Assembly: GCA_039090855.1 (NCBI GenBank)
Contig: CM077013.1
Span: 137,165,240 to 137,229,239, forward strand
Reading direction: 5' to 3'
DNA: 64,000 nucleotides
DNA from: Macrothele yani
Lineage: Eukaryota; Arthropoda; Arachnida; Araneae; Macrothelidae
Shown: in pieces, positions 11,685 through 22,643 of the stretch
Layout of the letters: every line of letters starts with the position of its first letter
Position numbering within the stretch: position 1 is the stretch's first letter
Notes under the pieces: generated by a model
Told to the model about the DNA's origin: nothing
What the model saw: only the letters and a program-made list of their open reading frames with translations
Databases searched by the model: none
Program-made: the position numbers and the translations under genes

Positions 11685-11868
11685 TTGGGTGTCAAACAAC
11701 AACTGTGATCAGTCCCCTTCTCTAATTCAGGGCTATTGGCTTCTAGAAGGGGAGAGGGACAGTGCTGAAAGACAAGCGTATATCCCATGCCTGAACCGGG
11801 ATTCAAACTTAGACCGATTTCGGGTTAACGGTAACAGGACCTCGTTTTCTACCACTGGGCTACCAGGG
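11685..11868 (-). repeat. SINE family A copy, divergent
   Basis: The order of blocks matches the family in reverse orientation: CTAATTCAGGGCTATTGG, GGAGAGGGACAGTGCTGAAA, CTGAACCGGGATTCAAAC (box B on the minus strand) and the box A end ACCAGGGCG. It differs more from the consensus than other copies, so it is old or a subfamily. Confidence 0.7.
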
Positions 11869-12185
11869 CGTCATGCTGATATCTGCAGGAACCTGCAATT
11901 GGCGCAAGATTGTTGCTGATATAAGCATTCAGTTGGAGAGATCTTAATGATTATGATAAAATATCACTATTCCCACCTATCGATGAGGCCTTAAGATTTC
12001 AACACTGGACTCAATGACTTGATTCTAATTTCAGGTAAGAGAAGGAGCTTTTTCGGTTAATTTACGGCCTTCCCTCAGTCAGTAACTCGAGACAGGTGTG
12101 ACGTATATTCTAATTTAACTTTCATTTTTAGCTACTTTCTTTATGTAAATTTGAGTTCATTCTCATTTAGCGTTTCTCAAACATA

Positions 12186-12283
12186 ATGTCATATCTTCTC
12201 TCACGCAAGAGTATGGTTGGCAACACCTTGAAGTCGGAAAGTGTGACGTGTGTATGGTCCGATGAGAATTTATTTTTTATTGT
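12186..12283 (+). pseudogene. Possible Tc1 transposase scrap beside a SINE
   Basis: A short open stretch ends in CVWSDENLF, which resembles the first catalytic Asp block (WSDESRF) of Tc1 transposases. A SINE begins immediately after it. Only this one motif supports the call, so it may be chance. Confidence 0.35.
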
Positions 12284-12284
12284 A

Positions 12285-12484
12285 GGTTTAACGACCACCG
12301 TGAGCAACTCAATGGGCTATAAGCAGTCGCCCGTCCCTAATTTAGTGCCACTGGTTCCAGGGAAGGAAGAGAAACAGTACAGTAAGACAAACACAACATC
12401 CATGCCTCACCGGGATTCGAACCCGGACTCCTTTCGGACGAATGCTCAGAAGCCATCGCTCAGACCACTGCGCCACCGGGGCGG
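12285..12484 (-). repeat. SINE family A copy
   Basis: Near full-length reverse copy. The minus strand begins with the GCCCCGGTGGCGCAGTGGTC head (box A), has box B GGTTCGAATCC, and ends in CGTTAAACCT followed by an A-rich tail (T-rich on plus, 12273-12284). Confidence 0.9.
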
Positions 12485-12821
12485 TCCAATAAGAACTGGA
12501 AAATTGTATAATGTTTGAACAGCAGCAAAGGTGTGGAGATGGTGGATCTTATAATGCTATAATCGTGGAAGCGACGTTGGTTAATTGAAGTATGATCTAT
12601 TTGAAGGCTGCGTGTTATATCTTTAGTGTTGGGGTTTTTCCCTAACCCAGTGTTCTGATTATTAACTCACGTTAGTTGGATTAAGTTAATAATATTAAAA
12701 AGTGAATTGTAGTTGGGCCTTTTTGAAGTGTCAAGTGATTTTTGGTTGAATGAAGGTTAACCCTAAGTTAACTTTTTTCTGAAGTTTTTTGGGTGGCTCC
12801 TACTTCACTGTAGCTGAAGTA
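12485..12821. other. No feature recognised
   Basis: No supported gene or repeat between the SINE and the inverted repeat of the next transposon. Confidence 0.45.
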
Positions 12822-12968
12822 TAGGGTAATTCAAAAAGATTGCCCCAATTACAAATGACAGTAACGTGCTTATGAAGTTAAATAGACAGCTGATATCCCC
12901 CACAAGGTTAGAAAAATTACCCTCTAGGCACGTTGATACATTTATTCATTAAAAACATTGAAACACAA

Positions 12969-13018
12969 GCACTTTCGGGAAACTCAACTTGTTCCCATCA
13001 TCAGGTGCAAAAGTAATG
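12969..13018 (-). ncRNA. Hammerhead-ribozyme-like motif of the Penelope element
   Basis: The minus strand reads GCAC-CTGATGA-T-GGGAA, a loop, TTCCC-GAAA-GTGC. CTGATGA and GAAA are the two conserved strands of the hammerhead core, and GGGAA/TTCCC forms the intervening helix. Penelope-like elements are known to carry small hammerheads with minimal helix III in their terminal regions. The position 3' of the GIY-YIG domain fits. An unpaired T after CTGATGA and the unclear cleavage site leave activity uncertain. Confidence 0.6.
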
Positions 13019-13334
13019 TGGTTAAAAGCTATGTGATGTTTCTAAGTTAAAACCACACGACATGTAAGAGACAGATGGCACGTCTACTTGAAAGACAACA
13101 TAACATACATAACAAACTTACATGCCATAACAAACTTACAGTTAAGGATGAACAAGCATGCGTCAGGAGATCTCATGAAGTTAAATGCCGTGATTATGAC
13201 GTCAGATTACGCTGGTGATGTTCAGTAGAGTTTATATACTGTAACCAAGGTCTGAGTAGGCTAACAGGGTAATCATCGTTACAGCAAGAATTCGACAATC
13301 TGTGAATAACGACAGTTTCCTCGCATCTGAACAA

Positions 13335-14385
13335 CTATTCGTTTCCATAACCTGAAATAAGTTTAATATTACACGAGATGGGTGTTAGATTCTTGTCGAG
13401 GCAAGTTCTGGTGAGTGCTGTGGTGCAAACTTGATTACTCAAAGAGCGTTGATGTTCAGAGATTCTGTATTTCAGTCTTCTTTTAGTACTACCTACATAG
13501 TAGGTTATATGTGATAAAGGGGAACCATAGTTGGAGTTATTACTCAAAGGAATGAGATAAACACCGGCCGAAGTTAAAATATTGTTACGTTCTTTATCAC
13601 TCCTAATAAACGAAAAAATATTTTCTGTACTAAGATCTGTATTCATGGCATGTTTTGAACATGAACGTTGTATTAAATTGGTCAAAGTTGGTATGTACGG
13701 AAGAGAACCAATATAAGTGCATGGCTTCTTGGTTCGAATCAAAGCTGAACGAAATGGGCGAGAAAACCTAGAACAGAGGTCATCAATCAGAGAGGGTGAG
13801 AAACCATTTTGAAGAGCAAATAGTTTAATTATGCATAGCTCCTGTTCTCTGAATTCTGTAGAAGAAATGCACATAAAAGCACGTCTGACATAGAAGTGGA
13901 AAGCTGCAGTTTTATGATAGGTGGGTGAATTGAAGAATTAGGAATAATAATTGAGACATGGGTGGGTTTTCTGTAAATTGAAAATGAGATGGAGTTGAGG
14001 GATGGATCTCTGTGTAAAAGTAAACCAAGGAAAGAAAATTTGCCATCGGATTTGAGATTACAAGTGAAGGAGATGGTAGGAATCACTGAAGGAATATTCA
14101 AACGGGAATGCTCTAGTAAAGACACATCATGTTGCCGGAAGACACAAACATCATCCACATGCCTTGCGTAGAATAAAGGCTTCAAGATACGGGAGTTGAA
14201 AATTTTTTCTTCCAAGTCTTGAATCACCAGTTCTGCAAGAACCGGAGATAATGGCCAGCCCATTGGTGTTCCCTGTAATTGTTTATGTATAACATCACCA
14301 TACCTGAAATAGGTATTGTCTTGAATAAGAACTAAAGCTGATATAATGGAATCTATTTCAAAAGTGGAATACAGTGAGGTAGACT
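13335..14385 (-). pseudogene. Penelope reverse transcriptase C-terminal part plus GIY-YIG endonuclease
   Basis: Upstream of 14263 the frame reads through NTYFRYGD to GTPMGWPLSPVLAELVIQDL, an RT motif 4-type block. It is followed by the catalytic-type box FYARHVDDVCVF (YVDD-like, with H for the usual Y). A thumb-type region follows (FSFLGLLLHRD, IYRKPTH). A one-base frameshift near 13850 separates it from the second half. That half has AGVYLIPL, then YYVGSTKRRLKYRISEHQRS, matching the GIY-YIG core with the catalytic Arg region. It ends at the stop 13335-13337. The RT would prime reverse transcription at a nick made by the GIY-YIG domain. The copy is inactive through truncation and frameshift. 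Confidence 0.87.
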
Positions 14386-14498
14386 GTACCTTACGCCTGA
14401 CTATGCCCTGATATCCTTACACAAGGAAGAAGGAAGTTTAGAATTTTATTGGAACCTACTGCTGTGTTGCTATGGTGACGTAGGAAAGTGAGCTGTCC

Positions 14499-14625
14499 GT
14501 GCGCCTTTGGATTGGTCAATGTGGACAGGGCGACAGGGTTTTCTGCAAGTGGCGCCCCAGATCTCCAGATCTTACTCCTTGTAACTTCTTTTTGTGGGGG
14601 TATGTCAGATACCATGTGTATATGC
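14499..14625 (+). pseudogene. DDE transposase C-terminal core, first half of a split gene
   Basis: The frame reads RLWIGQCGQGDRVF and then RPRSPDLTPCNFFLWGYV. The SPDLTPxxFFLWGYxK block is typical of Tc1/mariner-superfamily transposases found in insects whose ends begin CAGGGTGNNTCAAAA, which matches the flanking inverted repeats. The reading ends at VYMP exactly where the hAT element inserts, and the same protein resumes at 16826. The upstream catalytic region is lost. Confidence 0.75.
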
Positions 14626-15349
14626 CAGGGGCGGCTCATGCTATGGGGCTGTGGGGCAGCAGCCCCCTACCCAAAGCAGTTTTTTTCATGCCGTACCAAG
14701 AAAAAGAAGTTTTGTGAACACCGCTGTAAGTTTTCCCAGCACAATGCCACGACTGAAGTTTTCTGAACTCAACTGGAAGTTTACCCTGCATAACACCACT
14801 TGGAGCGGGAAGAACATCACGGACGGTGTGCTTTTTGCAGCCCTGACGGCTATTGAAACCAACTCATGTGGGAAACTCTGCCTATTCCCACACCTGTTCG
14901 TTTCCTTTGAATAAAACTTCCCCGGGGACTGCATTCATGGCAGGTCTTGCTAGCAGGGTTGATCGCTAATGCAGTCTTTCGTTGGGTGGGACTGCATCGC
15001 CGGGCCTGTGTGCTTTGTTGATTAATACGGTTCTTGTGCTTCCGAATAATACATAAAATAGGGGAATGAATTAAAAATAATGACGAATGTTGAAATAAAG
15101 TATTAAACAAAGTACGTTTGAATGTATTATTCAACCTGGTTGTTTTTTTTCTTCCAATTTTTGGTTTGTTCCTGCTTTTATTCAAGGTAATAATTCTAAC
15201 AACAATGTTGCTCCCATCTAATAACAAATACTCAGTTGCCGGAATGCCGGGACTTTTGCATAAACAGTTTTACTTATATTTTCTCTTTTGGTCAAAATGG
15301 GCATGTGAACAAATTGCGATTAAAAACAGAGTTTAGTATTGGATAAATT

Positions 15350-15392
15350 GAAAAAAAAAAACAAAGAGAGAGAGAGAGATATATATACTAAT
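15350..15392. repeat. Low-complexity A-run, (GA)n and (TA)n
   Basis: A run of A is followed by AGAGAGAGAGAGAG and then ATATATATA. Confidence 0.9.
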
Positions 15393-16060
15393 TTCTGCAG
15401 CGAAATACTTGCACGAAATTGATTTCTTCTCTTACCAAGCACAGCGAAATTTTCGCTTTTAAACTCACGTAAATTTTTATTCACCAAAAATCATTGAAGT
15501 CACTCCACTGGATACATTTTATTTTTCTGCTGCATCCCCCTTCCTCCCAAAAATCAGCTGCGCATTTCAGTTGAGGTAGTGTACTTAATTACTTTGAAAA
15601 GAACATTTAATCAGATATCATTGTTTAGAAAATTTACGAAGTTGGTAAATTTTGGAAAACAAATTTTTCTACACTAAATTGTTATCATGATGGCTTCAGA
15701 ATTAAAACTGGACTGAATATGTTTGCAATCCGTTGTTATTAAAGAGAATGCCGGTGTGTGAGCATCGCAATAACAACTCGTCGCGAAATTCTGGAAGACC
15801 CTTCAAAATTCCACAAAATGTTTTTCATCGCCGTCCAAGTTGCAGTGGTCGGTATCAAGTCGAAGTTTCAAAGGGAGTGTATCAGAAGAAAAAATATATA
15901 CTGTCATATTTCTAGGGGTCACAATGTGACACTTGAGAACGCGTAACGCGTACATGACTTTGAGTGTGTCTCCGCTACCACTGGCACACGCATTAATTTT
16001 TTTAATTTTTTTGTCCTTATATATGTACATACGTACAGTACATGCATGTACATATAATTT

Positions 16061-16660
16061 GCAACCACCATCAATCCACTGCTGGATGAAAGTCTCCAAG
16101 TTTCTTCTTCCACAACAGTCTGCCTTGAGTCAGTTTTTTTTCATGCTTTCGAATTTCATGTACCCATCTCCCTCTTGTCATCTTCTGGATATTGTTTTTT
16201 CCCTTGCTATCCAGTTCAATATTTCAACTCTCCGTCGGTGGTTCTTTCTTCTAGCAATATGTCCATCCCATTGCAATTTCAGGTATTTTGACCATGTCTT
16301 CCACACTTGTCATTTTCCCGATCCACGAGTTCCTATTTGTATCATTCCAGGTAACAACAAACATGAATCTGTACATGCTTCTTTGAGTTGTCTGCAACGT
16401 CTTTCTGTCTATTTTAGTTGAGGTCCATGTCTGTGCTCCATGCGTAAGAACTGGAAGGATGCACTGATTAATCAGTTTCTTTTTAAGAAATAATGTATCC
16501 GACGAAGTTTTATAGGTCGATTATTTTCTTCATAAATGTGACAATGTGGCCATCGCTTAATATCTGTTGCCTAATTTAGGTATCGGTACCTTTACATTTT
16601 CACCATCAATCGCTAAATATAAAATCTAAATATTAATTTCTTGTAAAAAAAGCACTTTCG
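16061..16660 (-). pseudogene. RTE retrotransposon 3' end fragment inside the hAT element
   Basis: Read on the minus strand it follows the 3' coding end of the RTE copies: a block like TRNED near 16650, the QCILPVLTHGAQTWTST-like block near 16430, RRDTNRNSW near 16330, and a terminal QQWIDGG near 16065. It is diverged and full of breaks. It must have inserted in, or been captured by, the hAT element. Confidence 0.8.
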
Positions 16661-16666
16661 ATCAGT

Positions 16667-16716
16667 ATATATATATATATATATTATTATTATTGTTATT
16701 GTTATTATTATTATTA
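16667..16716. repeat. (TA)n and (TTA/TTG)n microsatellite
   Basis: About ten TA units are followed by ATT/GTT triplets, at the edge of the RTE fragment. Confidence 0.9.
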
Positions 16717-16825
16717 AACGGACAGCTTCAGCACAGGCGAGGTAACTTAACTTTCGAAGTGGTATCGTGATATCTACAAAATTGAGATGCAGCCCCCTAT
16801 CTCAGCTTACCACGAGCAGCCACTG

Positions 16826-16985
16826 GTATGTGCCACCTTTGCCAAGAACACTGCAAGAACTAAATATGCACATTCAGCTTTCATTGGCATCAGTGACTAC
16901 AGACATGCTTCATAATGTATGGCATAAAGTGGATTACCGTTTAGATGTTGTCCACGTGACCCAGGAGTCACGTGGAACATTTGTA
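16826..16985 (+). pseudogene. DDE transposase C-terminus, second half of the split gene
   Basis: The frame resumes as YVPPLPRTLQELNMHIQLSL and continues through TTDMLHNVWHKVDYRLDVV to HVTQES. This is the usual C-terminal tail of the same transposase type as 14499-14625: a VPPLPxxLxEL helix then a VWxxxDYRLDVxxVT motif. Removing the hAT element and one copy of the 8-bp duplication joins the two halves at VYMP/VPPLP. Confidence 0.78.
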
Positions 16986-17185
16986 AGGTATGGAAACAAA
17001 GTCCTAAACTTCCTTCTTTATTGCACAACAACTCTGAATCTATGTTCATAAACCAGGTATTATCATTTGTAATCGGGGCAATCATTTTGACTTACCCTGT
17101 ATTTAAGAATTGTTTTATGTAGTGTTCAGTAAGCCATACATACCTGAACATTCCACATGCCATTTATGTGAATGGTATAACGAAA

Positions 17186-20176
17186 AGAAAAACAAGAAAG
17201 ATGACACCGAATTTTCGAGGGTAATAAGCACGTCTTTTGAATCCGTTCTGACGCAAAGTAAATTTATCAAAGCTATTCAAAGGCAATGGAACCGATATGG
17301 AAAACAATAGTATCTAACGGAAGAAAGAAGTTTTTTAATCGTGTCTTTAATCCCTCAGATATTGGTGTAAACGGAATCTTGAGCTTACGAACTCTTAGAA
17401 ATAGAGTTATCGACAAAAATAAGATGTGACTTTACGTTCCCTGGGGGGAAAACCACGCATTATTTTAGGAAGAAAGTATTCTCAAAAGGTTTATCCACAT
17501 GAGCGGTATCGGTCCAAGAGAAAAAAATTTAGTCGAGTTTTCAGGAGCCCAGATTTTGCTACAAACACATCAGAAGCAAAAATTAACACTTATGACCCCT
17601 GGTGGCCAAACTATTCTTAACAAAACATTAGAAATTATGTGAAAAATATTTTCCATCAGGTCTTGTATGCGATGTAGGAAGAATTTTTCAAATCGGAATT
17701 TTAGGAGCAGAAAACGCAATTTACCTTTATGCGCCCTAGCGGAAAGTCTTAAATGATTTACGTGAAAATTTTGAATTTATAGGAAAAACATTTCGCATCG
17801 GAAACACTATCCAACAACGAAGGAATTTTTCAAATTGGACTTTGCCGCCCCGGTGGCGCAGTGGTTCTAAGCGATGGCCTCTGGTCATTCGTCCGAGTGG
17901 GGTCCGGGATTTGAATCCCGTGAGGCATGGATGTTGTGTTTGTCTTACGGCACTGGCTTTCTCCCTTCCCTGGAACCAGTGACCCTAAATTAGGGACGGG
18001 CGACTGCTTATAGCCCATTGATTTGTTCACAGTGGTCGTTAAACCTTAAGTCAAAAAAAAAAAAAAAAAAAGAATGGACTTTTAGAAGTAGAGATATTGA
18101 CAAAAATAAGATATACATCTACGCCCACTGGCGTAGAAACCATGCATTATTTCAAGAAGAAAGTGTTCCTAAAAGGTTTGTCGACATGAGTAGCATCGGT
18201 CAACAAAAGACTTTTTTTTCAATCGAGATTTTAGAAGATCATATTTTGCTGCAAATACATCAGAAGTGGAAATTTAGACTTACGCCATCTGGTGGCCATA
18301 CCATTTGTTACAAAAATTAGAAATTATGTGCAAAGGATTTCCCATCAGGAGCTGTATCCGGTGCAGAAGGAATTTTTCAAATCGGAGGTTTAGAAGCAGA
18401 AAAATAGTAGAAAACGTAATTTACCTTTACGACCCCTAGCGGAAAGTCTACGAATTACTTGAAAATTTTGAATTATTAGGAAAAACGTGTCATACTAGAA
18501 ACACAATCCAACAAAGAAAGGAATTTTTTAAATCGGACTCCTAGAAGTAGAAATATTGACAAAAATAAGATATATTTCTAGGCCCCCTGGCGCAGAAACT
18601 ATGCACTATTTTAAGAAGAAAATGTTTCTAAAAGGTTTGGCGACGCGAGTAGTTCGGTCTACAAACGACGTTTTTTTCAATCGAGAATTTAGAAGCTCAT
18701 ATTTTGCTGCAAATACATCAGAAGCGGAAATGAGGGTTTACGCCACCTGGTGGCCAAACCATTTTTTTTTACAAAAATGAGAAATTATGTGCAAACAATT
18801 TCCCATCAGGAGCTGTATCCGGTGCAGAAAGAATTTTTCAAATCGGAGATTCAGAAGCAGAAATATAGGGCGAAACGCAATTTAGCTTTACGCCCCCTAG
18901 CGGAAAGTCTATGAATTACTTGAAAATTTTGAAATTATATGAAGCACATGTCATACAGGAAACACTATCCAACAAAAAAGGAATTTTTCAAATCGAACTC
19001 CTAGAAGTAGAGATATTGACAAAAGTAAGATATATATCTACGCCCCATGGCGTAGAAACCATGCACTATTTTAAGAAGAAAATGTTCCTAAAAGGTTTGT
19101 CGACATGAGTAGTATCGGTCTACAAACGAGGTTTTTTTAATCGAGAATTTAGAACCACATATTTTGCTGCAAATACATCAGAAGCGGAAATTAAGATTTA
19201 AGCCCCTGGTGGCCAAACCATTTTTTTTTTACAAAAATTAGAAATTATGTACAAACGATTTCCCATCAGAAGCTGTATCCGGTGCAGAAAGAATTTTTCA
19301 AATCGGAGATTTAGAAGCAGAGATATAGGGCGAAACGCAATTTACCTTTACGCCCCCTAGCGGAAAGTCAATGAATTACTTGAAAATTTTGAAATTATAT
19401 GAAAAACATGTCACACGGAAAACACTATCCAACAAAGAAGGAATTTTTCAAATCGGACTCCTAGAAGTAGAAATATTGACAAAAGTAAGATATACATCTA
19501 CGCCCCCTGGCGGAGAAACTGTGGGATATATTATTAAGAAAATATTCCGAAAACGGTTTATCGATGTGAGTGACATCAGTCCACGAAATAATTTTTTGAA
19601 TCGATATTTTTGAAGCTCAGATTTTATGGCAAATACATCAGAAGCAAAAATTAACACTTACGCCCCCTGGTGTCCAAAGTATTCTTTACCAAAAATTCGA
19701 AATTATATGCAAGAGATTTTCCATTAGGAGATGTATCCGCTGAAAAAAAGGTTTTTCAAATCGGAGGTTTAGGAGAAGAGTTATCGGAAAAAATGTAATT
19801 CACTTTTACGCCCCCTAGCGGAAAATCTATGCGTAATTTGAAAATGAAAATATATTTAAAACACTCTTCGATATAAATGGAATAGAAAGATAAAATAATT
19901 TTTCCAATCGGATGTTTAGAAGCAAATATGTGGATTGAAACGTAATTTTGAATTCGACATCATCTGCATTTACGCCCCCTAACGGCAAAACTGTGCATCG
20001 TAAAAACAAAAAACGAAATGAAGGATCATCATTCGCATATTTCAAGCTTCCGAATGCAAAAAAAAAAAAATTTTTCAAATCGGACTAAGAGTTGCAGAGA
20101 TACCGTGGGTACAGACGGATGGACGGACGGACAAACCGATAACAGAAGCACGATCTTGTTTTACAAAAGACCTGCT
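17186..20176 (+). repeat. Satellite-bearing repeat element, copy 1 (~150-bp monomers in ~460-bp trimers)
   Basis: A box of the form CGCCCCCTRGYGG recurs at 17731, 18122, 18283, 18430, 18581, 18741, 18891, 19041, 19201, 19351, 19501, 19661, 19809 and 19973. From 18430 the spacing cycles 150/160/150 bp, so the true repeat is a ~460-bp trimer. Each monomer also carries AATTTTTCAAATCGGA followed by TAGAAGYAGAGATAT. The array is bounded by AGCACGTCTTTTG (17227-17239) and its near-complement CAAAAGACCTGCT (20164-20176). A GACGGACGGAC tract lies just inside the right end. A SINE interrupts it at 17844-18072. It has no coding capacity. Confidence 0.85.
17844..18072 (+). repeat. SINE family A, full length, inserted in the satellite
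   Basis: It begins GCCGCCCCGGTGGCGCAGTG (box A), has a slightly changed box B (GGATTTGAATCCC), the conserved body (CTTCCCTGGAACCAGTGACC, TAGGGACGGGCGACTGCTTA), and ends in GTCGTTAAACC plus an 18-20-A tail. The flanks TTGGACTTT and ATGGACTTTT form the target duplication, and the satellite monomer resumes after it. Members of this family would be transcribed by RNA polymerase III. Confidence 0.93.
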
Positions 20177-21170
20177 AAAAACTGCTATTACAGCTTATTT
20201 AGTTCGTTCACCATGATAGAAAAATCAATATTTAGATGTCCAAAATAAATGTCACTAACTGCTTCCTCCATAAAACGCAAGGATTTTCGGCGGTTAATTA
20301 ACTTGAGAAATATTTTGATACCATGAACGAGACATAATTTATTTTCTTTATGAAGAAATCTCGAACGTGAATGAGAAAACAATGTTAATGCAACGATTGA
20401 TTTCAAGATACACCTCATGAAAGGCAGATTGTATTACAATTGCGTATTTTCAATGTTTTTTCACTATGAATGACACCTGTTTCAAAAACACCTCAAATCC
20501 ACGAAAATCATATGTTAATGTTGTGAATCATTTCATAAGATACTGTAGAAAAGGCCAAACTTCCTCGAATTGCACATTTCTACATCGTGCCTCTATTAAA
20601 GTAACCGAAGCTTAGGAATTCAAGCTGAAAAAAATGAAATATTATTAATGTAGTATTTTACTTAAAAAGACAGAGTACACGGGACTGAACACCCTCGAAT
20701 TACGAACTTTTAAATAGTTTTTTTTCCTAATTCTTTCTTTGTTTTCGAAAGACAAGACACTGAGTAGAGATGAGTAACCCACTTCCCAACTAGCCGACAT
20801 AAATAGAATGACATTAGCTTTGGGGTGGGTGAATTCTGAAAGGAAAGAGAGGATTCTTTGCAATGGGTGTTCACAAGTTTCATAAATTTTGCCAGTTTTC
20901 GGGTAGCCCAGTTTCTAAGAAAGGGCGATACGCTTTTAGGCAATCTGTGAGCTATTTGGCAAATTTAGAAATTTCCGAAACGCCTATCTTTGTAAAGAAA
21001 GTCATGTTGATTGTGAAATAATAACTCAGGGTTCAACAAACTGTGATTTAAGGAAAATGATGGCATAATTGATTTACCGCTGAAAGCCTATCCCGCTGAA
21101 AGAATATTCGGCTGGATAGACTTCAGCTTTACACCACGTACGTAATCAAACAAGTTTTACATAGGCATAC
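20177..21170. other. No feature recognised
   Basis: AT-rich DNA without a supported gene or repeat. Confidence 0.45.
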
Positions 21171-21842
21171 ATGCCATTTTGAACGGGAGAGTATCGTTTG
21201 TTTTGTTTTTTTCATATTTTCCGGATGTCCCGTCGTTTTAATAAAAATGTCAATTTTGTCCCGTTCCTAATAAAAACTATAAATACACTTGTATATTGGT
21301 AAAGCAAATTTTTTCTGAAATGAGCAAACACGCCTAGAAAACATTCCTGTATCAGGCAGATGGGCGCACATTTTTCTGAAATCAGCGAAAAACGCCTATA
21401 CTTTCCGGACTTTTGTAATATTGTAGAGTTTACCTGTTGAGAGAATATTTTCTGTTATGAACAGTATGTATTCAAAGGAGAAATCTAGGTGAAGTGTTGA
21501 GACATTGAGAGCTATGTTAGTTGTAAGACAAAATTGTGTCATGGAGTGTGAGAAGTTTCATGATAAGGTGTTGAAAGACCGAAGTTTGCTCGTAAGATTA
21601 TTTCATCGGAGAAATATTCATGGTACGATATCGTGGTGAAGTACAGTCTCCCGCTAAGTGTACCTAAATTTTTGTATGGGTTTTGTCACTATTAACTGAA
21701 GAATAATGATAAGCTCAATATGTTTAAGTAATAAAACTATTTTTGTCGTATTACTTTTTTGTTTGGACCCGTTTTTGTCATCCCAATGTCCCGTTTTTGT
21801 TTCAAGGAAATATGGTCACCCTAGTTTAACAGTTGATTGTAA
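21171..21842. repeat. Probable transposon-end-bearing repeat (TAGGGTGACCATATTTCC end)
   Basis: The right edge, read on the minus strand, is TAGGGTGACCATATTTCC followed by AAAAACGGGACA. A diverged ACGGGACATCCGGAAAATAT-like block lies near 21220-21240. Ends of the form AGGGTGACCATA are common on animal DNA transposons. I could not find a matching left end or a coding region, so the class is open. Confidence 0.4.
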
Positions 21843-22057
21843 ATAATCACTAAAGTGATATACACTGAGTGGCCAAATATTATAATGACCGCCAGACCAT
21901 TAGCTATCCTTCAGATACTGCTGATGCAAGATGGTTCAATCGATATAAAAAAGAAACGCTGAATTCATGCAGAGACTAATGAAATGCATCAAGAAATAAT
22001 GGGTAGAAGACGCGATCTGACGGACTTTGAACGTGGAATGATCGTGAGTACTAGGAG

Positions 22058-22641
22058 CATTATGAGCGTTATCAAACCGGTTGCACTTGTGAAATGGTCG
22101 AAGGCAGCAGTTGTTAAAATTTACTGAGAGTGGACCACCTGTCGAGATACAGGGTCTGAGCGCAGTGGAGGCAGACATGTTCTTTTTTTTTTTTTTTTTT
22201 TTTTTTTGGTTGAAGGTTTAACGACCACCGTGAGCAACTCAATGGTCTATAAGCAGTCCCCCATCCCTAATTCAGGGTCACTGGTTCCAGGAAAGGGAGA
22301 AAAGCAGTGCCGTAAGACAAGCACTACATCCATGGCTCTTTTCCTTCTTTCTTTGATTGGAGGTTCAACGACCACCGTGATCAACTCAATGGGCTATAAG
22401 CAGTGGTTCATCCCTAATTTAGGGTGACTGGTTCTAGGAAAGGAGAAAACCAGTGCCGTAAGACAAACACAACACCCATGGCTCTTTTCTTTCTTTCTTT
22501 GATTGGAGGTTCAACGACCACGTATGAGCGTTATCAAACCGGTTGCACTTGTGAAATGGTCGAAGGCAGCAGTTGTTAAAATTTACTGAGAGTGGACCAC
22601 CTGTCGAGATACAGGGTCTGAGCGCAGTGGAGGCAGACATG
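22058..22641 (+). repeat. ~463-bp tandem duplication of Tc1 plus SINE sequence
   Basis: The segment from TATGAGCGTTATCAAACCGG to GCAGACATGTTC occurs at 22058-22180 and again at 22521-22643, 463 bp apart. Each is followed by the T-run and the start of the same reverse SINE. The duplication therefore postdates the SINE insertion. Confidence 0.9.
22181..22520 (-). repeat. SINE family A, two truncated copies in a row after a T-run
   Basis: A 26-T run (tail on the minus strand) is followed by a 3' half-SINE to about 22340, then a second 3' half from TTTGATTGGAGGTTCAACGA at 22357 to about 22495, then a few bases of a third. Both copies stop at CATGGCTCTTTTCYTTCTTT, so they arose by tandem duplication rather than independent insertion. 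Confidence 0.82.
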
Positions 22642-22643
22642 TT

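Larger units (their letters stand above)
12940..14395 (-). mobile_element. Penelope-like retroelement, 5'-truncated
   Basis: The minus strand carries the C-terminal half of a Penelope reverse transcriptase, a GIY-YIG endonuclease domain, a 3' region with a hammerhead-like motif, and a polyadenylation-like AATAAA near 12945-12955. Truncation near 14395 removes the N-terminal RT. Both boundaries are approximate. RT followed by GIY-YIG in one reading frame is diagnostic of Penelope-like elements. Confidence 0.85.
14626..16825. mobile_element. hAT-like element with 8-bp target-site duplication, non-autonomous
   Basis: The left end CAGGGGCGGCTCATG and the reverse complement of the right end CAGTGGCTGCTCGTG are hAT-type terminal repeats. 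They are flanked by GTATATGC (14618-14625) and GTATGTGC (16826-16833), an 8-bp duplication with one change. The insertion splits the transposase reading VYMP/YVPPLP. No hAT transposase is visible inside. The interior holds an unclassified segment (14690-15000), an A/GA-rich tract (15350-15382) and a reverse RTE 3' fragment (16061-16660). Confidence 0.82.
12822..17099 (+). mobile_element. DDE transposon with 37-bp inverted repeats, host to two later insertions
   Basis: The left end (12822-12858) and the reverse complement of the right end (17063-17099) agree over 37 bp, sharing AGGGTAA, TCAAAA, GATTGCCCC and ATTACAAATGA. Each is flanked by TA. Between them lie remnants of the element's own transposase (14499-14625 and 16834-16985), a Penelope element (about 12940-14395) and a hAT element (14626-16825). 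Without the insertions the host element would be about 0.6 kb, so its central coding region is already lost. Confidence 0.82.

Noticed and set aside
14626..16825. Autonomous hAT with its own transposase
   Set aside because: No hAT catalytic or dimerisation motif lies inside; the dimerisation-domain fragment at 10288 is outside it.
22206..22427. Open frames with a VEGLTTTVSNSMGYKQSPV-like peptide repeated across the window
   Set aside because: They are translations of the reverse strand of SINE family A, not genes.
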